Below are positions 25,490 through 33,276 of a stretch of 64,000 nucleotides of DNA, one piece after another. A model generated the notes under the pieces. The model ran no database searches, was not told where the DNA came from, and was given only the letters and a program-made list of their open reading frames with translations. This DNA is from Flavobacterium sp. LC2016-12 (GTDB lineage Bacteria > Bacteroidota > Bacteroidia > Flavobacteriales > Flavobacteriaceae). Within the stretch, counting starts at the first letter, position 1, and every line of letters starts with the position of its first letter. The DNA lies in the NCBI RefSeq assembly GCF_015351595.1, contig NZ_JADKPT010000017.1, positions 33,195-97,194 on the forward strand. Direction: 5' to 3'. Position numbers and translations under genes: made by a program.

Positions 25490-27292
25490 TTAATCTTCTT
25501 TCTCAGATAATTTGCGCTCTAATTCTATTTGAAATTCTTCAATAACAGGTTTCATTGTGCTTTCTGGAATATCGGCAATCCTGATGTACATTAAACCGTC
25601 AATTGCATTATTGAATAAAGGATCGACGTTGAAAGCTACAACACGCGCATTTTGCTTGATGTACTTTTTAATTAAAACAGGCAAACGTAAATTTCCTGGT
25701 TCTAATTCGTCAATGATTTTATCAAATTTATTTAAGTCTGATTCGGCTTCATCAAAAATAAAGTCTTTATCAGCATCTTTTAGTTTTACTTTATACGCTT
25801 TTTTCGGATGAATGTATTGCGCAATATAAGGATCGTAATAATTTGATTTCATGAACTCAATCATCAATGATTTAGAGAAATCCGAGAATTGATTACTGAT
25901 ACTTACACCTCCTAAAAGATATTTATGCTCTGGATAACGTAAAGTAGTATGAATAATACCTTTCCATAACAAGAATAAAGGCATTGGTTTTTGCTGATAA
26001 TCTTTGATGATAAAAGCACGACCCATTTCAATTGATTTATGCATCATATCATGCAGTTCAGGTTCGAATCTAAACAAGTCATTCAGATAAAAACCTTCAA
26101 TTCCATATTTAGGATAAATTTCAGAACCCAATCCCATACGGTAGGCACCAGCAATTTTTTTGGTTTCATCATCCCATAAAAACATATGGTGATAATACTG
26201 GTCAAATTTATCTAAATCGATAGATTCATTTGTCCCCTCGCCAACTTCACGGAAAGTAATTTCACGTAAACGACCAATTTCATGTAAAATATTCGGAACA
26301 GATTTAGCCGTAGCAAAAAACACTTCGTAATTTTTACTTTGCAGTAAACGGCAATCGCTGTTTCTTAAAGCATCAACTTCAGCAATCATTTTTGATTCGC
26401 TTGCTGGCGTTACAATTTTTTTAGGTGCTTTTGGTATTTTTAAGCTCGCAGTATCAATTAATTTGCTGTCCTTTTCAAAAGGATTCGCAAGCATATACGT
26501 TTTCTTTCTTAAGAATTCTGAATACTCTTCAAATGATTGAAGTTCATTTTGTTCGTTTACCGAGATCGGTTTACCAATACGAACTTTAATGACACGATCT
26601 TTTTGAGTTAACAATTCAGACGGCAATTTTGCAGTACGCAAAGTATCGTCGATTTTAGAAAGCCAGTAGAATAATTTGCTGTTTTTAGCGTGAAAATAAA
26701 TCGGTACAACCGGAACTTTTGCTTTTCTGATTAACTTCAAAGCGCCTTCTTCCCAAGGTTTGTCAACTACCAATTTTCCATCTTTATAAGTGGAAACTTC
26801 TCCGGCCGGAAAAATTCCTAGCGGTTTTCCATCGCTTAAATGACGTAAAGTTTCTTTAATCCCCACCACGCTCGATTTAGCATCCTTATGATTTTCAAAA
26901 GGATTAACCGGCATGATATATTTTTTAAGCGGAACAATTCGGTGTAATAAAAAGTTGGCGATGATTTTGAAATTAGGCTCTCTCTCCAACATTAATTTCA
27001 AAAGTAATATACCATCAATCCCTCCAAGCGGATGATTTGAGATGGTAATATAGGCACCGTCCTTAGGTAAACGTTTCAAATCTTCTTCAGGAATTTCGAA
27101 TTTAATCTCCATCTCATCCAAAATACCGTTCAAAAACGCAACATCCTCTAAGTGTTTATTGTGATCGTAAATTTTATTAAGGGTAGAGATCTTAAGAACC
27201 TTCATAAGAATCCAGCCAGAAAAAGTACCGAAAACTCCGTACTTATCAACATTTATTGCCTTTGCAACTTCTTTCGCGGTAACTAAACCCAT
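25490..27292 (-). CDS. Two-domain acyltransferase, OlsF-like (aminolipid synthesis)
   Basis: A 600-residue protein. The N-terminal half is a PlsC-type O-acyltransferase: NHPLGGIDG has H87 and D93 five residues apart (H-x5-D rather than H-x4-D), and FPAGEVS near 158 is motif III. The C-terminal half (about 310-480) resembles the GNAT N-acyltransferase of ornithine lipid synthesis (SDCRLLQSKNYEVFFAT, then FREVGEGTNE and AGAYRMGLGSEI). This O- plus N-acyltransferase order is known from OlsF, which makes ornithine lipids in Serratia and relatives; Flavobacteria have ornithine and glycine lipids. The substrate amino acid is inferred, not shown. Confidence 0.85.
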   Translation of the reverse strand: MGLVTAKEVAKAINVDKYGVFGTFSGWILMKVLKISTLNKIYDHNKHLEDVAFLNGILDEMEIKFEIPEEDLKRLPKDGAYITISNHPLGGIDGILLLKLMLEREPNFKIIANFLLHRIVPLKKYIMPVNPFENHKDAKSSVVGIKETLRHLSDGKPLGIFPAGEVSTYKDGKLVVDKPWEEGALKLIRKAKVPVVPIYFHAKNSKLFYWLSKIDDTLRTAKLPSELLTQKDRVIKVRIGKPISVNEQNELQSFEEYSEFLRKKTYMLANPFEKDSKLIDTASLKIPKAPKKIVTPASESKMIAEVDALRNSDCRLLQSKNYEVFFATAKSVPNILHEIGRLREITFREVGEGTNESIDLDKFDQYYHHMFLWDDETKKIAGAYRMGLGSEIYPKYGIEGFYLNDLFRFEPELHDMMHKSIEMGRAFIIKDYQQKPMPLFLLWKGIIHTTLRYPEHKYLLGGVSISNQFSDFSKSLMIEFMKSNYYDPYIAQYIHPKKAYKVKLKDADKDFIFDEAESDLNKFDKIIDELEPGNLRLPVLIKKYIKQNARVVAFNVDPLFNNAIDGLMYIRIADIPESTMKPVIEEFQIELERKLSEKED

Positions 27293-27382
27293 GTACTATT
27301 TTTAATTTATTAGAGCAGCGAACAAAGATAACAAAAAACTCTACTTTTCGTTGATTCAAACGCAAACTTTCCACTTTTTTAT

Positions 27383-27390
27383 TACATTTG
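27383..27390 (+). promoter_or_regulatory. Putative -7 box for exodeoxyribonuclease III gene
   Basis: TACATTTG fits TAnnTTTG and lies 23 bp before the start codon. A possible short 5' leader. Confidence 0.35.
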
Positions 27391-27412
27391 GAATCCTAAA
27401 AAAAATAGACTG

Positions 27413-28174
27413 ATGAAAATTATTTCTTATAATGTTAACGGAATTCGTGCAGCAATTACTAAAGGTTTTATCGAATGGCTGCAGCAGGCGAACCCTGATG
27501 TAATTTGCCTTCAGGAAATAAAAGCGACTCAGGAACAAATTCCGGTCGACGATATCACGGCGGCGGGCTATCCGTTTCAATATTATTATCCGGCAACAAA
27601 AAAAGGATATAGCGGAGTTGCAATACTTTCTAAAATAAAACCCAACAATGTCGTTTTCGGAACCGGAATTCATCACATGGATTTTGAAGGTCGTAACCTT
27701 CGTGCCGATTTTGATGATTGTTCTGTAATGAGTTTATACCTTCCGTCAGGAACAAATATTGAAAGATTAGATCATAAATTTATGTTTATGGATGACTTTC
27801 AAAACTATATCAACGAATTAAAAGTAACCATTCCGAATCTGATAATTTGCGGTGATTATAATATTTGCCACGAAGCAATCGACATTCATGACCCGGTTCG
27901 TAATAAAACAGTTTCCGGATTTTTACCTCAGGAACGCGCCTGGCTTGATGCTTTTATGAAATCTGGATTTATTGATAGTTTCCGTCATTTCAACAAAGAT
28001 CCGCATCATTATTCGTGGTGGAGTTACCGTGCCGGAGCCCGCGGAAATAACAAAGGCTGGCGCATCGATTACAATTTAGTGAGCGATTCAATGGAGCACA
28101 GATTAAAGCGTGCTGTAATTCTTCCAGATGCCGTTCATTCAGATCATTGCCCGGTATTAGTCGAAATTGAATAA
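27413..28174 (+). CDS. xth: Exodeoxyribonuclease III
   Basis: A 253-residue EEP-fold nuclease for base-excision repair (AP endonuclease and 3'-5' exonuclease). Active-site motifs are all present: NVNGIRA, LQEIKA (metal-binding Glu), the NICH turn after GDY, GWRIDYNLVSD and HSDHCPVLVEI (catalytic His). Length is normal for ExoIII. It is separated from the OmpA-type gene by a 200-bp gap that holds the repeat element at 28231-28317. Confidence 0.95.
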   Translation: MKIISYNVNGIRAAITKGFIEWLQQANPDVICLQEIKATQEQIPVDDITAAGYPFQYYYPATKKGYSGVAILSKIKPNNVVFGTGIHHMDFEGRNLRADFDDCSVMSLYLPSGTNIERLDHKFMFMDDFQNYINELKVTIPNLIICGDYNICHEAIDIHDPVRNKTVSGFLPQERAWLDAFMKSGFIDSFRHFNKDPHHYSWWSYRAGARGNNKGWRIDYNLVSDSMEHRLKRAVILPDAVHSDHCPVLVEIE

Positions 28175-28230
28175 AGTTTGGTATTGTTCTTGTTGAGAGA
28201 ATAGCGGTTTAAAGCGAGTTTTTGGAATTT

Positions 28231-28317
28231 CAACGAGCTGTTTCCTGCTGTCCTTCCAAATCTTTTATGGTGAACCCCACCATAAAAGGATTTTCCCTCC
28301 CATCAGGGCTAGGGGTC
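28231..28317. repeat. Structured intergenic element with central 11-bp hairpin
   Basis: CTTTTATGGTG (28262-28272) pairs exactly with CACCATAAAAG (28278-28288). Outer arms are AACGAGCTGTTTCCTGCTGTCC and CCCTCCCATCAGGGCTAGGG. Read on the minus strand, the layout GATGGGAGGGAAAATCC, hairpin, GGACAGCAGGAAACAGC parallels the element at 9311-9409. It lies in the xth-ompA gap. Confidence 0.75.
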
Positions 28318-28376
28318 TCCGTTAAACAAGAAATTTCGAATTTATTAATACCCTCCAAATAAAAACAGAAAGTAAA

Positions 28377-29321
28377 ATGATTAAAAAGGCCTCAGTCGGA
28401 TTACTAGTTGTAGCCATGTCTATGACTTCATGTGTGTCCAAGAAAATTTACAACGATCTTGAAAGCAAATATTCAGATCTTAAAAAAGAAAATCGCTCCA
28501 TCGCTGATGAAAATGCAGAATTGCAAAAATCAAAAAATCAGTTAGAATTAGATCGTGATAAACTAACTAAAGATTTAGCCAGCACAAAAGACGATCTTGC
28601 AAAACAAAAAGCAGATTTAGCTGCCGAGCAAAAGAAATACAAAGTATTACAGGATTCTTATAATGCGTTAGAGAAAAACAGCAACGATGCATTAGAAAGT
28701 AACATGGCTAAAAACCGTGAATTGTTGGCGCAATTAGAAGCAAAATCTAAAAAATTAGCCGAAGAACAAGCGCGTTTAGATAAAACAGCAAGTCGCCTAA
28801 ACGAATTGGAGGCGATGATTGCTGCCAAAGAAGCGGCAATGAAAAAACTGAAAGAAACGTTATCTAAAGCCTTAAATGGTTTTGAAGGAAAAGGTTTGAC
28901 AGTAGAACAGAAAAACGGAAAAGTATATGTTTCTATGGAAAACAAATTACTTTTTAACTCAGGAAGCTGGGCTGTTGGTGTTGAAGGAAGAAAAGCGGTT
29001 GTTGAATTAGGAAAAGTATTAGGAGACAATCCAGATCTTTCTGTTCTTATTGAAGGACATACAGATGATGATCCATACGCAGGTTCAGGACCAATTGCAA
29101 ACAATTGGGATTTATCAACTAAAAGAGCAACTGCAATTGTAAATATTTTAAGTGAAAACACTAAAATCAACAAACAAAAATTAACTGCTGCTGGTCGTAG
29201 TGAATTTTCTCCATTGGCAAGCAACGCAACTCCGGAAGGAAAAGCTAAAAACAGAAGAATCGAAATCATCTTGACACCAAGATTAGATGAGATTGCTGAG
29301 ATGCTTAATAGTATAAATTAA
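28377..29321 (+). CDS. OmpA-family lipoprotein with coiled coil
   Basis: A 314-residue lipoprotein with lipobox MSMTSC (C19). Residues about 25-165 are a long coiled coil (KYSDLKKENRSIADENAELQ, then further Lys/Glu/Ala/Leu heptads). Residues about 185-305 are an OmpA-like peptidoglycan-binding domain: LLFNSGSWAV, IEGHTDDDPY and NNWDLSTKRATAIV carry the expected Asp and Arg. It should tether the outer membrane to peptidoglycan, with the coiled coil as spacer. A terminator follows. Confidence 0.93.
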   Translation: MIKKASVGLLVVAMSMTSCVSKKIYNDLESKYSDLKKENRSIADENAELQKSKNQLELDRDKLTKDLASTKDDLAKQKADLAAEQKKYKVLQDSYNALEKNSNDALESNMAKNRELLAQLEAKSKKLAEEQARLDKTASRLNELEAMIAAKEAAMKKLKETLSKALNGFEGKGLTVEQKNGKVYVSMENKLLFNSGSWAVGVEGRKAVVELGKVLGDNPDLSVLIEGHTDDDPYAGSGPIANNWDLSTKRATAIVNILSENTKINKQKLTAAGRSEFSPLASNATPEGKAKNRRIEIILTPRLDEIAEMLNSIN

Positions 29322-29342
29322 GGTACAGAGGTTCAAAGATGC

Positions 29343-29376
29343 AAAGGCTCAGAGTTTTTAACTTTGGGCCTTTTTT
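29343..29376 (+). terminator. Terminator of the OmpA-family gene (first copy of 33-bp repeat)
   Basis: AAAGGCTCAGAG with AACTTTGGGCCTTTTT forms a hairpin with a T-run. The 33 bases 29343-29375 recur exactly at 29984-30016. Confidence 0.85.
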
Positions 29377-29412
29377 GATTTCTATAATGAAATTTACTTT
29401 CTTATTATTTTG

Positions 29413-29420
29413 TAACTTTG
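29413..29420 (+). promoter_or_regulatory. Putative -7 box for antitoxin-like gene
   Basis: TAACTTTG fits TAnnTTTG, 18 bp before the antitoxin-like start codon. Confidence 0.35.
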
Positions 29421-29438
29421 AAATTCTAAATCATAATT

Positions 29439-29690
29439 ATGGGACTTCCGGAATTAAAAGATAAAATAAGAAATCAGTTGGATTTAGCCGATGAAAGAGT
29501 TTTGCGAATTGTTTCTTCTGTTTTTGACAATTATTTGAATGAAGTTGTTTCGTATGATTCAGAAGGAAATCCTTTGACACTATCGGAATATCATAATAGA
29601 GTTGAAGAAGGTTTGGAGGATATAAAATACAATCGAATAATTTCAAAAGAAGATTTGTCGAAAGAAATGCAAGATTGGGATAATGAGTAA
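29439..29690 (+). CDS. Antitoxin-like protein of a ParE/RelE-type pair
   Basis: An 83-residue acidic protein. It is mostly helical: N-terminal LADERVLRIVSSVFDNYL, then LTLSEYHNRVEEGLEDIKY, ending EEDLSKEMQDWDNE-like acidic residues, as in antitoxins that wrap a RelE/ParE toxin. Its stop codon overlaps the start of the following toxin-like reading frame by 8 bp. No DNA-binding domain is evident. It is likely intact, though its toxin partner is broken. Homology is by context and shape, not by a firm family match. Confidence 0.72.
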   Translation: MGLPELKDKIRNQLDLADERVLRIVSSVFDNYLNEVVSYDSEGNPLTLSEYHNRVEEGLEDIKYNRIISKEDLSKEMQDWDNE

Positions 29691-29980
29691 TGCTAAATTC
29701 GAAATTTTTTGGACAGCAAATGCAAAAGAAGATTTAAAAGAAATTTATATTTCATTAAAAAATAAAATCTCAAAGAAACAGCACTTAGAATTAGAGATGA
29801 ATTGTTTAATTGTGCAGATGAGATTGTTTTTGCAGAACGTTTCAATTAGATGAATACAGATTAGATTGTAGACGAATTATAATAAGAAATTTTAAAGTTC
29901 TTTATCAAATTCAGGAAAGTTCAATTTTTGTGGTTAGGGTATTCAATTCGTTTCAAAACCCCATCAAAAGTTTAAAATAA
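29683..29980 (+). pseudogene. RelE/ParE-type toxin gene with two frameshifts
   Basis: Frame 1 from the ATG at 29683 gives MSNAKFEIFWTANAKEDLKE up to the run near 29774. A frame change there continues as ETALRIRDELFNCADEIVFA, and a second near 29838 continues as FQLDEYRLDCRRIIIRNFKV through SIFVVRVFNSFQNP to TAA at 29978. Each is explained by loss of one base. Joined, the three parts give about 98 residues with the ParE/RelE layout: WTxxAxxDLxEIY at the N-terminus, a C-terminal YRLDCRRIIIRNFKVLYQ strand pair and R-V-F at the end. The toxin is inactive as written unless these are sequencing errors. Confidence 0.75.
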
Positions 29981-29983
29981 TTT

Positions 29984-30016
29984 AAAGGCTCAGAGTTTTT
30001 AACTTTGGGCCTTTTT
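29984..30016 (+). terminator. Second copy of the 33-bp terminator repeat
   Basis: Exact duplicate of 29343-29375. It lies directly after the toxin pseudogene and ends the toxin-antitoxin transcript. Confidence 0.85.
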
Positions 30017-30130
30017 ACTTTTTTGAAAGGTCCAAAACCTTATTCTTTTTTTAACTTCTGTAGAATTTTCATTTGAATATTACCTTTGTACCTTTGAACC
30101 TCTGCAACTTTGAACCTTAAAAAGAAAAAA

Positions 30131-31168
30131 ATGATCTACACCACTTTACCCAACACCGATATAAAAGTTAGTAAAATATGTCTGGGAACAATGACTTTCG
30201 GACAACAAAATACAGAAGCAGAAGGCCATGCTCAAATGGATTATGCACTTGAAAGAGGTGTGAACTTTTTTGACACTGCCGAAATGTATTCGGTTCCGGC
30301 GAGTGAAGCGACTTATGGAAGTACAGAGAAAATTGTTGGAAGCTGGTTTAAGAAATCAGGAAACCGTGAAAAAGTGGTATTAGCTTCAAAAATTGCGGGT
30401 CCAAATGCAAATTTTGGCTATATGCGCGAAAAATTAGATTTCTCTCCTGCAAGTATTAAATATGCTGTAGAAAATAGCTTAAAACGCCTTCAAACGGATT
30501 ATATAGATTTATATCAGATGCATTGGCCGGAACGCAAAACTAATACTTTTGGACAACGTGCTTTTAAAGTTCAAAGTGACCCTTGGGAAGATAATTTCAG
30601 AGAAGTTCTTGAAACTTTTGATGGATTGATCAAAGAAGGAAAAATAAAACATATTGGTGTTTCTAATGAAAATGCGTGGGGAATGATGCGTTTTCTGGAA
30701 GAAAGTAAATATCAAAACTTGCCGAGAATTAAAACAATTCAAAATCCTTATAACTTATTAAACCGCCTTTTTGAGGTTGGTTCTGCCGAAGTTTCGATGC
30801 ATGAAAATGTTGGTTTATTAGGATATTCGCCATTAGGATTTGGAACTTTGACAGGTAAATTTTTAACTGGAGAAGAACATCCAAATGCGAGAATCAAGCT
30901 TTTCCCGCAATATACGCGTTACGCTAGCGAGCAATGTACACAAGCAACAAAATTGTATCAGGAAATTGCTAAAAAACACGGATTAACATTGACAGAATTG
31001 GCAATGGGTTTTGTGTTGCAACAGCCTTTTCTAACCAGTGCCATTATTGGCGCTACAACATTGGAACAATTAAAAGAAAATATTGATACAATTGATATCG
31101 TGCTTTCTAAAGAAATCTTAAATGAGATTGAGAAAGTTCAGGCTATTATTCCTGATCCTGCTCCTTAA
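30131..31168 (+). CDS. Aldo/keto reductase
   Basis: A 345-residue NADPH-dependent oxidoreductase of the Tas/YajO-like group. The catalytic tetrad is visible: Asp in FFDTAEMYSV, the nearby Tyr, Lys in VLASKIAG and His in YQMHWPE. The C-terminal cofactor-binding region IIGATTLEQLKEN is present. The start is the ATG at 30131, since the longer frame opens with a TTG followed by a lysine-rich run that is not family-like. Substrate unknown; cytoplasmic and monocistronic. Confidence 0.9.
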   Translation: MIYTTLPNTDIKVSKICLGTMTFGQQNTEAEGHAQMDYALERGVNFFDTAEMYSVPASEATYGSTEKIVGSWFKKSGNREKVVLASKIAGPNANFGYMREKLDFSPASIKYAVENSLKRLQTDYIDLYQMHWPERKTNTFGQRAFKVQSDPWEDNFREVLETFDGLIKEGKIKHIGVSNENAWGMMRFLEESKYQNLPRIKTIQNPYNLLNRLFEVGSAEVSMHENVGLLGYSPLGFGTLTGKFLTGEEHPNARIKLFPQYTRYASEQCTQATKLYQEIAKKHGLTLTELAMGFVLQQPFLTSAIIGATTLEQLKENIDTIDIVLSKEILNEIEKVQAIIPDPAP

Positions 31169-31173
31169 GAAAT

Positions 31174-31290
31174 TATTGCCACGAAGTCACGAAGTCGCAA
31201 AGTTTTTTATTTAAAAATGAAAAACTTTGCGACTTCTTCGCTTTTATGATTAAAATAAATACTTTGTGTCTTAGTGCCTTCGTGGCAAAT
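31174..31290. repeat. CACGAAGTCGCAAAG-type palindrome
   Basis: GCCACGAAGTCACGAAGTCG and the further CGCAAAGTTTTTTA face AAAAACTTTGCGACTTCTTCG and CTTCGTGGCAAA. It forms a long imperfect hairpin between the convergent aldo/keto reductase and GT51 genes and may stop transcription from both sides. Confidence 0.8.
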
Positions 31291-31292
31291 CT

Positions 31293-33257
31293 TTAAAGAT
31301 CAAATTCATCATCCGTCGCCAACGAATCAACAGGAACAACAGTTGAATCCGGTGCTTTAATTCGGATTAAAGAACGGGCGTTTCCAGAAATGTAAACGGG
31401 CAACTGCCCAATTGTATCTTCAGGAATTAAAAGCCCTCTTCTAAACATTAAGTTCTTTAAGAATTTCTGATTCTTTAAAGCATAATCTTTCAAATTTCCT
31501 TGTTCATTAAATTGATACATGAACTTTCGAGGCTTTGGAATGATAGTGGCCAAATACAAGCATTCGTCTACATTTAAAGCAGAAGGAGGTTTTTGGAAAT
31601 AGAAATGACTCGCTTCGCCAATTCCGTATACATTTGGTCCCCATTCAATAATATTGAAATATACTTCCAACATTCTTTCTTTGCTGACAATTCGATTATT
31701 TTCTAAAATATAAACCAATAAAATTTCTTCCAACTTTCTCGAAACTGTTTTTTCACGAGTTAGAAAAACGTTTTTAATTAACTGCATGCTGATTGTGCTC
31801 GCGCCGCGTGAGAATTTTTTGGTTCGGATATTCTTAAGAATCGATTGTTTGAAAGCTTCATTTATAAATCCGCGATGCGAAAAGAACGACGGATCTTCTG
31901 TTGTCAAAACCGATTTTCTTAAATAAGGTGAAATCTGGTCTAAAGGCGTGTAATTCGGATTGGCATTTCCAACTAAAATCGGACGCTGTAAAACGTTTTG
32001 AATAATGGCACGATAAACAAATTCTCCATTTAATTTGTTCAGATTAGCTTCTCCGTATTTTGTGATTCTTAAATCTTCTTTATTCATTTTGCTGTCAAAA
32101 ACCAGCGTGTTCGGTTTGTTTTTGTTGAATTTGAAATCCAATTTATAATCGAAATTTCCCGTTGCTTCCATTCCCTGAAAATGGGTAAACAATCCGTCGG
32201 GCAAGGAAACAATAAAATCCTGCGCCTTCATTTTCGGAATAGTAACTTTCAAAGTATAGACTGTATCTTTTTCTGTGTTATATGAAACGTATGGTTTTAC
32301 TTTTATTTTGTTCAATTGCATGGTCGAAGTGCTGTCAATTGAAATAAAATCATCTCCCAATAAAAAGCGATAATCAAAACGGGCATTTTTGATCACAACA
32401 TCTTTGCTGGCAATTTTTGGATGATTGATTTTTAAATTGGTAATCGAAGTATAACCGTCAATGTGTAATTCGCTTCCGTCTTTATCTATATTTTCAACAT
32501 TCAAACGAATAGAATCAAAACTTGCTTTAAGATTGTATCGTTCATCCAAATACGGAACGCGAATGGCACCGGTATCCAGGTTAAAGAATCTGATATCTGC
32601 TTTTTTGTTTCTTGGATCTGCAAAACCTTTTATGTTCCAGCGCTGATCAAAATCCTTGCTTTGCACATGAAGATTGGTTTCGAGTTGTTTGTTGTCTAAA
32701 ACAAGTTTATTAATAGCAATAGAGGCTTTTTTACCATTATCATCAATTCTGAAATTCAGATTTTCCAGCTTCATGTCGGTCGGAACCAAATTCAGTAATT
32801 GTGAAATGATGCGATAAGCAAAAGTGGCATATTTGCGTTTTTCGTTAGTGTCCGACTCTGATTTATCTCTTTTCAGGAATGCATCAAAATTTCGAACTTT
32901 TCCCTTTTTTACAAATTGCACATAACCATTGTTAATTTTCAAAGTTCCAACCTGAACATCGCCAATTAATAAATTAGACAAGCTGATACTGGTTTCAATT
33001 TTATGAATGTGAAAAAGTGTGTCTGCATTTTTTGGAACTAAAATAACATCTGATAATTTAATGGTAGACAAGCCATCAAACGAAGCCGACTTTACTGAAA
33101 AAGTACTGTTATAATCGACATTCATTTTGTGAGTTACTTTGGCAATAGCTTGTTTTAAAAGCGAATTACGAAAAAAGTAAAGTCCTGAAAAAAGCACTGC
33201 TAATACCAGGGCAAGTATTAAGAGTGCTTTATATATTTTTTGTTTTGGAAAATTCAT
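31293..33257 (-). CDS. GT51 peptidoglycan transglycosylase with AsmA-like N-terminal region
   Basis: A 654-residue protein. Residues about 10-28 form one membrane helix. Residues about 30-400 resemble AsmA/DUF-type beta-helical repeats (LSDVILVPKNAD, LENLNFRIDD, VDTGAIRVP-like strands) rather than any known cell-wall domain. Residues about 415-600 are a GT51 glycosyltransferase: the catalytic Glu is in TTEDPSFFSHRG (about 450), followed by SRGASTISMQLIKN, LEEILLVYILE and MLEVYFNIIEWG. There is no transpeptidase domain. It should polymerise lipid II at the inner membrane; the role of the large N-terminal region is unknown. Shorter MtgA proteins lack it. Confidence 0.85.
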   Translation of the reverse strand: MNFPKQKIYKALLILALVLAVLFSGLYFFRNSLLKQAIAKVTHKMNVDYNSTFSVKSASFDGLSTIKLSDVILVPKNADTLFHIHKIETSISLSNLLIGDVQVGTLKINNGYVQFVKKGKVRNFDAFLKRDKSESDTNEKRKYATFAYRIISQLLNLVPTDMKLENLNFRIDDNGKKASIAINKLVLDNKQLETNLHVQSKDFDQRWNIKGFADPRNKKADIRFFNLDTGAIRVPYLDERYNLKASFDSIRLNVENIDKDGSELHIDGYTSITNLKINHPKIASKDVVIKNARFDYRFLLGDDFISIDSTSTMQLNKIKVKPYVSYNTEKDTVYTLKVTIPKMKAQDFIVSLPDGLFTHFQGMEATGNFDYKLDFKFNKNKPNTLVFDSKMNKEDLRITKYGEANLNKLNGEFVYRAIIQNVLQRPILVGNANPNYTPLDQISPYLRKSVLTTEDPSFFSHRGFINEAFKQSILKNIRTKKFSRGASTISMQLIKNVFLTREKTVSRKLEEILLVYILENNRIVSKERMLEVYFNIIEWGPNVYGIGEASHFYFQKPPSALNVDECLYLATIIPKPRKFMYQFNEQGNLKDYALKNQKFLKNLMFRRGLLIPEDTIGQLPVYISGNARSLIRIKAPDSTVVPVDSLATDDEFDL

Positions 33258-33276
33258 AAAGTAGGTTTATAAAAAA

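Noticed and set aside
28658..29269. 203-codon minus-strand frame opposite the OmpA-family gene
   Set aside because: It is the complement of the coiled-coil and OmpA codons, with no start context or family match, while the plus-strand gene is strongly supported.
29683..29980. Programmed frameshifting in the toxin gene
   Set aside because: Two shifts are needed, and neither site has a clear slippery heptamer with a downstream structure; simple base loss is easier.
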